The notes: generated from the letters alone by a model not told the origin. A stretch of 62,997 nucleotides of DNA from Bacteroidota bacterium (GCA_004292795.1 RDXI01000005.1:1-62997), one strand, 5' to 3'; numbered from the stretch's first letter, positions 34,024-43,228 are shown. Numbers and translations are program-made.

Positions 34024-34098
34024 ACACCTTCAGCCTACGCGCTTGCCTGCCCCCATGTACGTCTATATCGTTTTTTGGAAAATCGAAAAAATTGGCTT

Positions 34099-34106
34099 TA
34101 ATTTTG
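34099..34106 (+). promoter_or_regulatory. -7 box (TAATTTTG) for the TPR gene
   Basis: TAnnTTTG match 45 bases before ATG 34151; an ATTGCAT / AATGCAA inverted repeat follows in the leader. Confidence 0.5.
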
Positions 34107-34150
34107 TAATATTGCATAGCATAGAATGCAACATTAAAATTTGATGCCGT

Positions 34151-35407
34151 ATGAAAAAGATTATTTGGGGAATTTTACTTGCCTTTATGCTCCCGATTTC
34201 CGCTATTCGGGCGCAAAATCAATTTGTGATTGATAGCTTACAAAACCAACTTGACAAAGTAAAAGGCAAAGAAAAGACAAAAGTGTTGAATGGATTGGCA
34301 AGTGAGTTTATTAGCTTCAAAGCTGATAAATCTTTGAGCTTGGCGGTGGAAGCCTATAACTTGGCTGACAAAAATGATGACGACAATGGAAAAGCCGACT
34401 CGCAATACTTTCAGGGGCTGGCTCTTTTCCAAAAGAAGGATTATTCTCATTCCTTGGGGCAACTCCTACAGGCTCTTGCCTTGTACGAAAAGCTCAATAA
34501 CAAAAAAGGCAAAGGCATTGCCTTAGTCAAAATAGGCGAGCTTTATAAGATCCGCAATGACTACAAGCAGGCGTTAGATAAGTTCAAACGCTCCGAAGAA
34601 ATTTTCAAAGAAATAGAAGACCAAGCAGGCAGGGCTATCGCGCTTGGACAAATGGCTGATGTGAACTTTCGTCTCAACCGTTTTCAAGAAGCCTTGAAAG
34701 ACGCTGAAGAGAGTTTGAATATGGCGCAAGTAGTCAATCCCGACTCCAAAACCAACGAAACAGCCCGCGAGTCTTGCAAGATATTGGCAGAGGCGCACTC
34801 CAACTTGAAAAACTTTGAGGAAGCCTACAACTACCAAAGCATTTATTTGAGCATCAACGACTCTATTCGCAAACACCGCGAAACATTGGCGTTGGACTTG
34901 CAAACCAAAAAATACGAAAACGAAGCACGTGAGCGCGAAGAGAAGCACAAAGCCGAGATACGCAAGAAAATTGAAAAAGAGGAGAAAGAATTTCGAGATA
35001 CTATTCAATACTCGCTCATTGTTTTGATATTCATACTCTTGTTTGGAGGCATTTTGTTCTTCATGGGCAAGTTTGATGTGTCGCAAAACATGATAGACAC
35101 CATGATTTTCTTGTCGGTGTTGCTGTTGTCGCGGTTCTTCATAGTCTTGATTATGCCTTACGCAAGCTCATTGGGTGCAGATGCTCCGCTTGTTACCTTA
35201 GGGGCGAATTTTATGCTCGCGTTGCTCTTCGCGCCTTTGCAAAAGTATTTGGAGCGAAAACTCAAGAAAAAAGTAGCTGAAGACTTGGCGGAGGAAACCG
35301 AAAAAGACCAACTACGCGAACAAGTGAAACAACTCTCCGAACAGATAGAACAAAACAAACAAGACCAAATACAGAAACACGAGCAAGAGGCTTTGCAGAA
35401 AAATTAA
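34151..35407 (+). CDS. Secreted/membrane TPR signalling-type protein
   Basis: A 418-residue protein with a signal peptide (IIWGILLAFMLPISAIRA), then four or five TPR-like helix pairs (ADSQYFQGLALFQKKDYSHS, GIALVKIGELYKIRNDYKQA, AIALGQMADVNFRLNRFQEA, SCKILAEAHSNLKNFEEA), a charged coiled coil (EREEKHKAEIRKKIEKEEKE) and two or three TM segments at about 290-370. The cytoplasmic tail is another coiled coil (EQVKQLSEQIEQNKQD). This layout is that of Bacteroidota TPR sensor proteins, but no kinase or HTH domain follows. Together with siaBC it may form a signalling patch. Function is not known. Confidence 0.8.
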   Translation: MKKIIWGILLAFMLPISAIRAQNQFVIDSLQNQLDKVKGKEKTKVLNGLASEFISFKADKSLSLAVEAYNLADKNDDDNGKADSQYFQGLALFQKKDYSHSLGQLLQALALYEKLNNKKGKGIALVKIGELYKIRNDYKQALDKFKRSEEIFKEIEDQAGRAIALGQMADVNFRLNRFQEALKDAEESLNMAQVVNPDSKTNETARESCKILAEAHSNLKNFEEAYNYQSIYLSINDSIRKHRETLALDLQTKKYENEAREREEKHKAEIRKKIEKEEKEFRDTIQYSLIVLIFILLFGGILFFMGKFDVSQNMIDTMIFLSVLLLSRFFIVLIMPYASSLGADAPLVTLGANFMLALLFAPLQKYLERKLKKKVAEDLAEETEKDQLREQVKQLSEQIEQNKQDQIQKHEQEALQKN

Positions 35408-35472
35408 GCAGGCAAGGCTCGAAGCCAAACAAGCAACAAAGCGTCACGTTTTGTTGCTTTGTTGTTTTGTCC

Positions 35473-35480
35473 TATTTTTG
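35473..35480 (+). promoter_or_regulatory. -7 box (TATTTTTG)
   Basis: TAnnTTTG match 26 bases before the ATG at 35507. Confidence 0.5.
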
Positions 35481-35506
35481 TGCCTGTACCAAAACCTGTT
35501 TTGCTT

Positions 35507-36283
35507 ATGCCCCTCACAGACGAAGAGCTTGCCTGCCTACTGAACGAAGCCGTAGAACGCTACGAAAACACAAACTTTATTGCCGAAGATCCGATTTGCG
35601 TGCCTCATAGTTTTACTCAAAAACAAGACATCGAAATTAGTGGCTTTTTTGCTTCTATTTTGGCGTGGGGCAACCGCACTACGATTATCAAAAAAACGCA
35701 AGAATTGATGCGTCTGATGGGCAACGCGCCTCACGATTTTGTGCTTCATCACACAAACCAAGACCTCAAAAGCCTCTTAGATTTCAAGCATCGTACCTTT
35801 CAGGCTACGGATTTGTTGTATTTTGTGGATTTTTTGAAAAGGCATTACACTGTTTCGGATAGTTTGGAAACGGCTTTTACCCAAGACTTGCCTGCCCTCG
35901 CGCCTCATGTAGGCAAGGGCTTAGAAGGCTTCGAGCAATACTTTAGCTCGGCTACCTACTTTCCTGCAAGAACCCGCAAGCACATCAGCACGCCTGCCCG
36001 CAACTCGGCGTGCAAACGGCTGAATATGTTTTTGCGTTGGATGGTGCGCCCTGCCGACAAAGGCGTGGATTTTGGAATATGGCAAACCATTCGCCCCGCG
36101 CAGTTGGTCTGCCCTTGTGATGTCCATGTAGGCAAGGTTGCCAAGAAGTTGGAACTCATCAAACGCGAACCCAATGATTGGAAAACTGCCCTCGAACTCA
36201 CTGAAAAATTGCGACAATTTGATGCGCAAGACCCCGTGAAGTACGATTTTGCCTTGTTTGGCATGGGCAGGTACGAACTATAA
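35507..36283 (+). CDS. TIGR02757 (DUF2400) family protein
   Basis: A 258-residue protein; the ATG at 35507 (MPLTDEELACLLNEAVERYE) is chosen because the family starts there and a -7 box lies just before it. Family features include DPICVPHSFTQKQDIEISGFF, ILAWGNRTTIIKKTQELM, the central FQATDLLYFVDFLKRHY, and KRLNMFLRWMVRPADKGVDFG near 190. The helical C-terminus contains LVCPCDVHVGK, reminiscent of helix-hairpin-helix DNA glycosylase folds. The biochemical role is not established. It converges with the secreted propeller gene at 36286, with only two bases between stops. Confidence 0.88.
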   Translation: MPLTDEELACLLNEAVERYENTNFIAEDPICVPHSFTQKQDIEISGFFASILAWGNRTTIIKKTQELMRLMGNAPHDFVLHHTNQDLKSLLDFKHRTFQATDLLYFVDFLKRHYTVSDSLETAFTQDLPALAPHVGKGLEGFEQYFSSATYFPARTRKHISTPARNSACKRLNMFLRWMVRPADKGVDFGIWQTIRPAQLVCPCDVHVGKVAKKLELIKREPNDWKTALELTEKLRQFDAQDPVKYDFALFGMGRYEL

Positions 36284-36285
36284 TA

Positions 36286-37323
36286 TTACCACGGAAGCCT
36301 TACCACTTTGATTTCATTCCCCTTGAAAGGAACAACAAGTGCAAACAAGCCATTGGGTGAAAAAGTGCAGAAAGTCATAGGTTCATTGATGTAGATATTG
36401 GAAATAGCACGCTCCCGAGTAACATCAAATTTCCAAAAACTTCCTGAATTACAGATATAAAAATACTTGCCATCTTCGCTCAAGTGTATGTCTTGTGCGA
36501 GTTTTTCTGTGTTGAACATTTTTTCTGTGTTCAACGTGTTTTCTTCAGGTGTGTTTTTGTCAAGGTCTATCAACACTACAGTTTGTTTGTTTTTCACGTA
36601 GGCAAGCGTATTTGTCTTTTCTGCTATGGTAGGCATACGCACTTTGTCCATCATCAGTTCTTTTTTCATTGTGTGCTTGCCTATTTCCTTGCCTGTTTCT
36701 ATGCTCCAAACGATAACCGTTTCGCCATCAGTCGCCAAAATTTTGCTATCTTTTTCGCTGAACGCAAGGTAGGCAAGCGAGAGGTTGTCCACGCCTTCTA
36801 AGGTTTTGAGAAGTTTGACATCTTTCAAACCATGTTCATATAGTTTGATAACAGTCTTGCCTGCTTCATTTTTAATAGCTACTGCCAACTTATCGCTTGC
36901 GTTGCCTAAGGCTAAGGCTTGTGCGGGTTTTGTTTCGTTGATGGTGTGCATATCCTCTAAAGAACTTGCAATGCGGATTTTATTATCCGTACCACTATAG
37001 GCAAAGACATTACGACTTGCATTGCTCAAAAGCACTACGGGACTTGGCAAATCGCGCCCTATGTAATTGCCCGCACCTTTCAGGTCGTAATATTGAGCGC
37101 GTTTTTTGTCTATGATAACCACCAACTGTTGCGTGGTGCTGGTTTCCATCATCTCGCCTGCGAACATAAACGGACCGCCTGCAAAGTCCCAAGCGTATTG
37201 AGGTGCAAACTCATCAATCACGAAATCTTTTGCCGTAATTTCCACGTCTCTTTTTTGGGCAGAGGCTATACCCGCGCCCAAGCTTGCCCAAAGAGCCAAA
37301 GCTATCAAGTTCTTTTTCATCAT
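36286..37323 (-). CDS. Secreted WD40-like propeller protein
   Basis: A 345-residue protein with a signal peptide (MMKKNLIALALWASLGAGIASAQ). The mature part consists of weak seven-bladed propeller repeats: VVLLSNASRNVFAYSGTDNK, LAYLAFSEKDSKILATDGET with VIVWSIETGKEIG, DIHLSEDGKYFYICNSGSFW, and TFCTFSPNGLFALVVPF. It carries no catalytic motif. It is not closely related to the DUF4221-like proteins in the window. A TATCTTTG -7 box (37343-37350, minus strand) lies about 20 bases upstream. Confidence 0.75.
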   Translation of the reverse strand: MMKKNLIALALWASLGAGIASAQKRDVEITAKDFVIDEFAPQYAWDFAGGPFMFAGEMMETSTTQQLVVIIDKKRAQYYDLKGAGNYIGRDLPSPVVLLSNASRNVFAYSGTDNKIRIASSLEDMHTINETKPAQALALGNASDKLAVAIKNEAGKTVIKLYEHGLKDVKLLKTLEGVDNLSLAYLAFSEKDSKILATDGETVIVWSIETGKEIGKHTMKKELMMDKVRMPTIAEKTNTLAYVKNKQTVVLIDLDKNTPEENTLNTEKMFNTEKLAQDIHLSEDGKYFYICNSGSFWKFDVTRERAISNIYINEPMTFCTFSPNGLFALVVPFKGNEIKVVRLPW

Positions 37324-37342
37324 ACAATCGTTTTAGATACCA

Positions 37343-37350
37343 CAAAGATA
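37343..37350 (-). promoter_or_regulatory. -7 box (TATCTTTG) for the propeller gene
   Basis: Minus-strand TAnnTTTG match 20 bases upstream of ATG 37323. Confidence 0.55.
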
Positions 37351-37493
37351 GCTTTAAAAAAAAGTATATATTTGGGCGACTTTATAAAAAGCCTTTTTCA
37401 CAAGTTGAAACTGCATTTTGACTTTGCGAAACACACGCTAAATATTTGGTGTATTGCCGTTTTTAGGTTATTTTTGTACAAACCAAATGCAGT

Positions 37494-38225
37494 ATGAGGG
37501 TCAATAATAAAATATCGTGGGGTTATCGTTTTGGGGCAATTTTCCTCAATAGTACAATAGGCGGTGGTTTTGTGCTTTTACTGTTTGCTGTTGTAATAAC
37601 CTTGTTTATTACATCAGACATGGACTTTAGCGGTTTTGTTCTTGGTAAAAACAGTCCAAAAGTAAAAGGTGTCATCACAGGCATAGATACCATACAGATG
37701 AACAACGAAAGCCCAAAAAGTATCATATATGCATATAGGTTTACCTTTCGAAAAAAAGGAACAGCTTTGCAAGTAGGCGAGTCTTACTTTCCTACTATAC
37801 AGCATCATGTAGTGGACTCTGTAACCATTCGTTATTTGGAAGATAACCCCAGTTATGCCGTCATAGAAGGTATGTGGCATAATAAAAAACCCTTTTCTGT
37901 GTGGGCGTTTGTAACACCTATTTTGGGATATTTATTTGGGTTGTATATGGTGTATGTGGGTATTCGCAAAGGCAAACGACTTTTGAATTATGCTGACTAT
38001 GGAAAAGCTACCCTTGCACGTTTTGTGAGGCAAGAAGCCACCTCTGAAAAGGGAGAAAATGGCGCAATCGTACAGATGATTTTTGAGTATGAAACACCCA
38101 ATAGAAAGTACGAAATATTTTCTAAAACAGAAACGCCTGAAAATTTTGACACCAAAGAACGTATCGTCTTGTATCTCCCTTGGGACAACGGAGATGCCAT
38201 TTTCAAAGATGATTTGTGGAGTTGA
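37494..38225 (+). CDS. DUF3592-type membrane protein
   Basis: A 243-residue membrane protein: TM1 at about 20-40 (GGGFVLLLFAVVITLFI), an extracytoplasmic beta domain with VKGVITGIDT and DSVTIRYLEDNPSYAVIEG, the pattern of DUF3592, and TM2 at about 140-160. A second small beta domain lies at the C-terminus (NRKYEIFSKTETPENF). The upstream 170 bases hold no gene. It stands alone before maeB, with its own stop 43 bases before the maeB -7 box. No enzymatic role is apparent. Confidence 0.75.
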   Translation: MRVNNKISWGYRFGAIFLNSTIGGGFVLLLFAVVITLFITSDMDFSGFVLGKNSPKVKGVITGIDTIQMNNESPKSIIYAYRFTFRKKGTALQVGESYFPTIQHHVVDSVTIRYLEDNPSYAVIEGMWHNKKPFSVWAFVTPILGYLFGLYMVYVGIRKGKRLLNYADYGKATLARFVRQEATSEKGENGAIVQMIFEYETPNRKYEIFSKTETPENFDTKERIVLYLPWDNGDAIFKDDLWS

Positions 38226-38267
38226 TGCCACAACCCACCCAAAAATGATTTTTCCATTTATTTTCAC

Positions 38268-38275
38268 TACTTTTG
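38268..38275 (+). promoter_or_regulatory. -7 box (TACTTTTG) for maeB
   Basis: TAnnTTTG match 31 bases before the maeB ATG. Confidence 0.6.
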
Positions 38276-38306
38276 CACCTATTCACTCCCTCACTCATTC
38301 GCCTAT

Positions 38307-40580
38307 ATGTCATTGAAAATCCGTAAAGAAGATGCCTTGAACTATCATGAACAAGGCAAGCCGGGAAAAATAGAGGTTATCCCCACCAAATCCGTAAGCA
38401 CACAGCGCGACCTCGCCCTTGCCTACTCGCCGGGAGTAGCCGAGCCTTGTTTAGCCATTGCCGAAAATGTAGAAGACGTTTATAAATATACTGCCAAAGG
38501 CAACCTTGTAGCTGTTATCTCAAATGGAACGGCTGTATTGGGCTTAGGCGACATAGGACCCGAAGCCTCCAAGCCTGTCATGGAAGGCAAGGGCGTTTTG
38601 TTCAAAAAATTTGCGGGTATTGATGTATTCGACCTTGAACTTGACTGCAAAGACCCGAAAGAGTTTATTCGCATCGTGAAAGCACTTGAGCCTACTTTTG
38701 GAGGCATCAACCTCGAAGACATCAAAGCTCCAGAATGTTTTGAAATAGAGCAAACCCTGCGCGAGGAAATGAACATTCCTATCATGCATGACGACCAACA
38801 CGGAACGGCTATCATCACAAGTGCCGCCTTGTTGAACGCTCTCGAATTGGTAGGCAAGAAAATAGAAGAAGTCAATGTAGTAGTCAATGGCGCAGGCGCA
38901 TCGGCTATCTCTTGCACCAATTTGTTTATTGCGCTTGGCGTGAAGCGCGAAAATATCGTGATGTTAGACAGCAAGGGCGTTTTGCGCAAAGACAATCCTA
39001 ACTTAGATACTACTAAAGTAATTTTTGCTACAGACAAAAACCTGCACACGCTTGAAGACGCGATGGAAGGGGCAGACGTTTTCCTTGGACTTTCGAAGGG
39101 CAATGTCGTAACGCCTGCTATGTTGCTTGCTATGGCAAAAAATCCTATCGTATTTGCGTGTGCGAACCCAGACCCCGAAATAGCCTACGACTTTGCAATG
39201 GCTACTCGTGATGACTTGATTATGGCTACAGGCAGGTCTGACCACCCTAACCAAGTAAATAATGTATTGGGCTTTCCGTATATATTTCGCGGTGCGCTTG
39301 ATGTGCGAGCTACACGCATCAACGAAGCCATGAAGCTCGCGGCAGTGCGTGCTATTGCCCAACTCGCCAAAGAACCTGTGCCAGACATTGTAAGCAAAGC
39401 GTATGGCGATAAAATCCTTACCTTTGGGCGCGAATATTTCATTCCCAAACCGCTTGACCCTCGCCTGATAACGACTATCTCGCCTGCTGTGGCGAAGGCG
39501 GCAATGGAAAGTGGCGTAGCCAAACACCCTATTACAGATTGGGACGCATATCACCACGATTTGCTAAAACGCATAGGCTTAGACAACCGCCTGATGTCGC
39601 GCATGGTAGAACGTGCTAAGAAAAATCCGAAGCGTGTTATATTCGCAGAAGCCGACAACCTCAAAACCTTGAAGGCTATTCAAATGGTAAGGGACGAGCA
39701 TATCGCCTATCCCATCCTTTTGGGTGATAAACAAAAAATACAACAACTTATCCAAGAAAATAGCTTGGATTTGCATAATTGCGAAATCATAGACCCCGCC
39801 GAAGAACACGAAAAGCGCGAACATTATGCGCAACTGCTCTACCAAAAACGCCAACGCAAAGGGCTGAACTTGCATGATGCACGCAAATTGGTTTTTGACC
39901 GTAGCTATTTTGGTACGCTCATGCTGGACGAAGGCGAGGCTGATGCGTTCATTTCGGGGCTAACGAAAGACTATGCACGTGTGATAAAACCCGCCTTGCA
40001 AGTGATTGGTATTCGCTCCGAAGTAAATTTGGTGGCTGGTATGTATGTCGTGGTAAGCAATGGCAAAACGCTTTTCTTAGCAGATACGACTGTGAACATC
40101 GACCCTACAGCTGATGAATTGGTGTCTATCATTGGGCTTTCGCGTGGCGTGGTGCAGGCATTTGGACATACGCCCCGCATGGCGGTACTTTCCTACTCAA
40201 ACTTTGGTTCTTCGCACAAGGGCGATATTCCTTCCAAAACTTCACAAGCCACACGCCAAGCCAAATTGCGCTATCCTGACTTGATAATAGACGGAGATGT
40301 GCAGGCAAATGTGGCATTGAATACCCAACTTTTGCGTGATAATTATCCTTTCAGCGACCTTGCTACGGAAGGCGCGAATACGCTCATTTTCCCTAACCTT
40401 GCTTCGGGCAATATTGCCTACAAACTTTTGCAAGAAGTAGGCGCGGCGGAAACTATCGGACCCATTTTAATGGGAATGAAAAAACCTGTGCATATTCTCC
40501 AATTAGGTAGTTCTGTCCGCGAGATTGTGGATATTGTTACATTGGCAGTCATTGATGCACAAGGCGCGTTGAAAAGTTAG
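38307..40580 (+). CDS. maeB: NADP-dependent malic enzyme with phosphotransacetylase domain
   Basis: A 757-residue cytoplasmic enzyme converting malate to pyruvate and CO2 with NADP. The malic enzyme part covers about 1-430: LALAYSPGVAEPCLAI, VISNGTAVLGLGDIGP, MHDDQHGTAIITSAALL with the metal and catalytic residues, the NAD(P) motif VVVNGAGASAISC, and ACANPDPEI. The C-terminal third (about 430-757) is the Pta-like regulatory domain (KRVIFAEADNLKTLKAIQM, then GSSHKGDIPSKTSQATRQA). The full two-domain length is kept. Such MaeB enzymes are often regulated by acetyl-CoA through the Pta part. A strong terminator follows. Confidence 0.96.
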   Translation: MSLKIRKEDALNYHEQGKPGKIEVIPTKSVSTQRDLALAYSPGVAEPCLAIAENVEDVYKYTAKGNLVAVISNGTAVLGLGDIGPEASKPVMEGKGVLFKKFAGIDVFDLELDCKDPKEFIRIVKALEPTFGGINLEDIKAPECFEIEQTLREEMNIPIMHDDQHGTAIITSAALLNALELVGKKIEEVNVVVNGAGASAISCTNLFIALGVKRENIVMLDSKGVLRKDNPNLDTTKVIFATDKNLHTLEDAMEGADVFLGLSKGNVVTPAMLLAMAKNPIVFACANPDPEIAYDFAMATRDDLIMATGRSDHPNQVNNVLGFPYIFRGALDVRATRINEAMKLAAVRAIAQLAKEPVPDIVSKAYGDKILTFGREYFIPKPLDPRLITTISPAVAKAAMESGVAKHPITDWDAYHHDLLKRIGLDNRLMSRMVERAKKNPKRVIFAEADNLKTLKAIQMVRDEHIAYPILLGDKQKIQQLIQENSLDLHNCEIIDPAEEHEKREHYAQLLYQKRQRKGLNLHDARKLVFDRSYFGTLMLDEGEADAFISGLTKDYARVIKPALQVIGIRSEVNLVAGMYVVVSNGKTLFLADTTVNIDPTADELVSIIGLSRGVVQAFGHTPRMAVLSYSNFGSSHKGDIPSKTSQATRQAKLRYPDLIIDGDVQANVALNTQLLRDNYPFSDLATEGANTLIFPNLASGNIAYKLLQEVGAAETIGPILMGMKKPVHILQLGSSVREIVDIVTLAVIDAQGALKS

Positions 40581-40608
40581 AACAAAAATATATTGCTCTC
40601 GCGTACAG

Positions 40609-40639
40609 CTTGCCTGCCTTTGGGTAGGCAAGTTTTTTT
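40609..40639 (+). terminator. AGGCAAG-pair terminator after maeB
   Basis: CTTGCCTGCC and GGTAGGCAAG form a 10-bp stem with one G-U pair and a 4-base loop, followed by seven T: a textbook intrinsic terminator made from an inverted pair of the dispersed motif. Confidence 0.88.
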
Positions 40640-40775
40640 ATAATACTAAAATAATTCTTAACTTGCGTACAAAACTTTACCACAAGGACACAAGAACACA
40701 AGAAAAAAAGGTAAAAGTAAGCTTCGTGACCTTGTGGTTAATACGCATTTTAAATCTTATTTTAGTATAATATAC
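40638..40775. mobile_element. MITE-like element with terminal inverted repeats
   Basis: Left end (TAATACTAAAATAATTC) and right end (TTATTTTAGTATAATATA) are imperfect inverted repeats of about 30 bases ending at a GCGTA block; internally ACCACAAGG (40679) and CCTTGTGGT (40730) also pair. No coding. The left 29 bases recur, with one mismatch, inverted at 56929-56957, which shows a dispersed family. Confidence 0.65.
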
Positions 40776-40782
40776 CAACAAA

Positions 40783-40807
40783 AAAACTATCCTTTTGGGA
40801 TAGTTTT
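40783..40807. terminator. Bidirectional terminator before the tonB operon end
   Basis: AAAACTATCC and GGATAGTTTT pair perfectly (10 bp) around TTTTG. The hairpin overlaps the last codon of the minus-strand gene ending at 40806. Confidence 0.7.
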
Positions 40808-41045
40808 ATTTTTTCGCTTCGTTCCAACGTGCATAAGCACGGTAGCCCCTGAAAGTGGCATAGAGCAACAAAGCCACACCAAGCACTTGGCAAGTGTTAG
40901 GCGACAACCCACGAAAAACATGAGGAAATACCAAAAGAACGATACCCATAGTAGCATAAAATGCCGCTACTACAGCGGCACTTATGGCTAAAAACGATTC
41001 TTGTAATCTCGTACTACTTTGATTACGCGCTGTTCGTTGTCGCAT
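40806..41045 (-). CDS. Small two-TM membrane protein downstream of tonB
   Basis: A 79-residue protein with TM segments at about 18-40 (FLAISAAVVAAFYATMGIVL) and 48-65 (CQVLGVALLLYATFRGY), a basic N-terminus and a charged tail. The start overlaps the tonB stop by one base (TAATG), so it is translated with the Ton system genes. The family is not recognised; small membrane proteins at this position are common in Bacteroidota Ton operons, but I cannot assign a task. The plus-strand frames here are shadows. Confidence 0.72.
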   Translation of the reverse strand: MRQRTARNQSSTRLQESFLAISAAVVAAFYATMGIVLLVFPHVFRGLSPNTCQVLGVALLLYATFRGYRAYARWNEAKK

Positions 41046-41869
41046 TAGTCTTTCAATTCAAATACGATAGGCAAACTAAAATACACGTTTACAGAGTTAC
41101 CGTTTTGTTGTGCTGGAGTCCAAGCAGGCATCATAGTTACCAAACGCTTCGCTTCTTCGTTGCACTCATTGCAGTTTGCAATACCTTTCAATATTGTAAC
41201 ATCTTCGATAGCACCCGTTTTGCGTACTACAAAACGCACATATACCTTGCCAGTGATGCCCATACGTTGCGCATTGCGGGGGTATTTGAAGTTTTTGCGA
41301 AGGAATTTCGCCATAGCTTCTTGCCCACCAGGGAATGCCGCATTTTGTTGCACCACTGTATAGATTTGATTTGGATCTTCAGCAGGTTTGTCTATCACCT
41401 TAGGCTGTTCTACAATAGGTTCAACTACTACAACGCCCTCATCTTTTGTACCCTCTTGTGTTTTAGTAGCGATTTGCTTATCCTTCAAGTCTTCTTGAGG
41501 AGGCATTTCGTCTTCTTTTACTTTTTCATCTTCCACAGGCTCAGGAGGTAAGAATTTTACACTGGCTACTTGTGGTGGCGGTGGTGGCGGAGGAGGCAAG
41601 ACAGGAGGCGGAGGCGTTTTTTTATCTACTGGAGGTGGCTCAATAGCCTCCATCTTAATTACATTAAGATTGGGCTTCTTATCATCTCCCATAGCAAAGT
41701 TATAGTACAATACAGGACCGCCCATAGCCAATGCAAAAGCACAAACGGCTATAAGAACAGATGCAAGTACCCTTTTCTCGTAGATTTTACGCATTACATA
41801 CGCTCCATAAGCCTTGTTTCGTCCATCAAATACCGAACTGGGTTGATAACATAAAGGTTGGAAACTCAT
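41045..41869 (-). CDS. tonB: TonB-like energy transducer
   Basis: A 274-residue inner-membrane protein that carries proton-motive force to outer-membrane receptors. It has a short cytoplasmic tail (AYGAYVMRKIYEKR), a TM at about 34-55, and a Pro-rich periplasmic linker (PPPVDKKTPPPPVLPPPPPP). The C-terminal TonB fold has AAFPGGQEAMAKFLRKNFKY, GITGKVYVRFVVRKTGAIED and MPAWTPAQQNGNSVNVYFSL, giving the classic R-Y-P-like and W-P elements. It is the last large gene of the exbB-exbD-exbD-tonB run, 134 bases after the upstream exbD; it may also have its own promoter. Confidence 0.93.
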   Translation of the reverse strand: MSFQPLCYQPSSVFDGRNKAYGAYVMRKIYEKRVLASVLIAVCAFALAMGGPVLYYNFAMGDDKKPNLNVIKMEAIEPPPVDKKTPPPPVLPPPPPPPPQVASVKFLPPEPVEDEKVKEDEMPPQEDLKDKQIATKTQEGTKDEGVVVVEPIVEQPKVIDKPAEDPNQIYTVVQQNAAFPGGQEAMAKFLRKNFKYPRNAQRMGITGKVYVRFVVRKTGAIEDVTILKGIANCNECNEEAKRLVTMMPAWTPAQQNGNSVNVYFSLPIVFELKD

Positions 41870-42003
41870 ACTTTGTTGGGTTGTTTAGGGTTTGTAACTT
41901 TGTATGCTATGAATACTCACACACACAAAATTTATTACACCAAAAATTACTTTTTTTTGAAAAATTTTATTGAACTACCTCTCCTCAAGAAGAGAGGCAA
42001 TGC

Positions 42004-42579
42004 CTATTTTTCTTTCTTGTCTTCTTTAGAAGAACCGCCCCCTTTTTCTCTGTCCAAATAACGCGCCAGATAGTCTTCGTCAGCCTCTGCCAAATCTACT
42101 ATAGCGTATTTTTGAATATCAGTAATGTTCATCTCATCTAATATATCCACCATATTCCGATATTTGGCTCTGTCGGTCAGTTTGATAACAACTACAATCG
42201 CCCATTCGGTCTTTTTGGTTTTAGAGTTGACAACACTCCCAATCTCTTTCTTGAGGTCTAAAAGCGTCTTACGGATAGTTTTAAAATCCGTTTTCGTCAA
42301 TTCGTCAAGCGACTTATCGGGTTTGAGCATACCACGATACCAGAAAATCTTGTTATCTTTGTCAAGCAACAAGGTTAAGGTATGCGATTCTTTTACCTCG
42401 ATTTTGTCCTTCTTCTTATCTTCGGTTTTGTCAGGCATATTGATTTCCATTGTTTTAGGCTTACTCATGGTCGTGGTAAGCATAAAGAACGTAATCAATA
42501 GAAAGCCCAAGTCCACCATAGGGGTCATATCTACTTTCGTGGAAACCTTTTTCCCCCCACCGGTATCTATTTCTGCCAT
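42004..42579 (-). CDS. exbD: ExbD/TolR biopolymer transport protein, second copy
   Basis: A 191-residue protein: a basic cytoplasmic start (GGGKKVSTKVDMTPMVDLGF) with the essential TM Asp in VDLGFLLITFFMLTTTM, then a periplasmic peptidoglycan-binding-like domain (TLTLLLDKDNKIFWYRGM) and a C-terminus with WAIVVVIKLTDRAKYRNMVD. The Lys/Glu tail ends in a charged stretch. Together with ExbB it forms the proton-driven motor for TonB. The two ExbD paralogs differ in the periplasmic part, as usual for Bacteroidota. It begins 25 bases after the first exbD. Confidence 0.92.
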   Translation of the reverse strand: MAEIDTGGGKKVSTKVDMTPMVDLGFLLITFFMLTTTMSKPKTMEINMPDKTEDKKKDKIEVKESHTLTLLLDKDNKIFWYRGMLKPDKSLDELTKTDFKTIRKTLLDLKKEIGSVVNSKTKKTEWAIVVVIKLTDRAKYRNMVDILDEMNITDIQKYAIVDLAEADEDYLARYLDREKGGGSSKEDKKEK

Positions 42580-42604
42580 TTCAATTACAAGGGTTTAGGG
42601 TGGA

Positions 42605-43228
42605 TTATTTTTTCTCGGTTGTAGTAGTGGGTGCCCTTTCCAAGCTCGTGATGAGGTTGAAACGGTTGATGTTCAAGTCTTGCATAGTGGCGATTACCCA
42701 CTTCACAGTTTTGTAACTCGCAGCCCCATCTCCTTTGATAACATAACGCATTTTGCGTCCTTCACCTATGGTAGAAATTACCCAATCGCGTAGCTCGTTT
42801 TTCTCTAAGTTAGTATCTACAGGGATACCTTTCTTAACTACTTTTGAGCGTTGGTCAACAGGCAAGTCCAAGAAGGCAGGGAGTTGTCGGATAGGCACTC
42901 CATGGGCAGGCAAGGTAGAAAATTGTTCTTTCTGCGCTTTGGTCAAAGGCACTTTGTACTTTTCAGCTACCCTTTCCAAGATTTTGATGCGTGACTGCGT
43001 GCCATCTACACCAAAGAAAACTTCGCCTTTCCTGCCTATAGAGATAATCACATGGTCTTTGTCAGGCATAGGAATTTCCGACACAGACGAAGGCGTATCT
43101 ACAGGGAGCGGTTCTTCGGGTTTGAAGGTCGTAGTAAGCATAAAGAAGGAAAGGAGCAGGAACGCCACATCACACATGGCTGTCATGTCCAATGACACGC
43201 TTTTACGCTTGATTTTTATTTTAGGCAT
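42605..43228 (-). CDS. exbD: ExbD/TolR biopolymer transport protein, first copy
   Basis: A 207-residue protein. The N-terminus KIKRKSVSLDMTAMCDVAFL carries the conserved TM Asp (CDVAFLLLSFFMLTTTF), followed by a Pro-rich hinge EEPLPVDTPS and a periplasmic domain (VIISIGRKGEVFFGVDG). The C-terminal RYVIKGDGAASYKTVKWVIA block is the ExbD helix-strand motif. It lies 20 bases after exbB and is part of the same transcript. Two exbD genes, one exbB and one tonB imply a heteromeric transducer, common in this phylum. Confidence 0.92.
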   Translation of the reverse strand: MPKIKIKRKSVSLDMTAMCDVAFLLLSFFMLTTTFKPEEPLPVDTPSSVSEIPMPDKDHVIISIGRKGEVFFGVDGTQSRIKILERVAEKYKVPLTKAQKEQFSTLPAHGVPIRQLPAFLDLPVDQRSKVVKKGIPVDTNLEKNELRDWVISTIGEGRKMRYVIKGDGAASYKTVKWVIATMQDLNINRFNLITSLERAPTTTTEKK

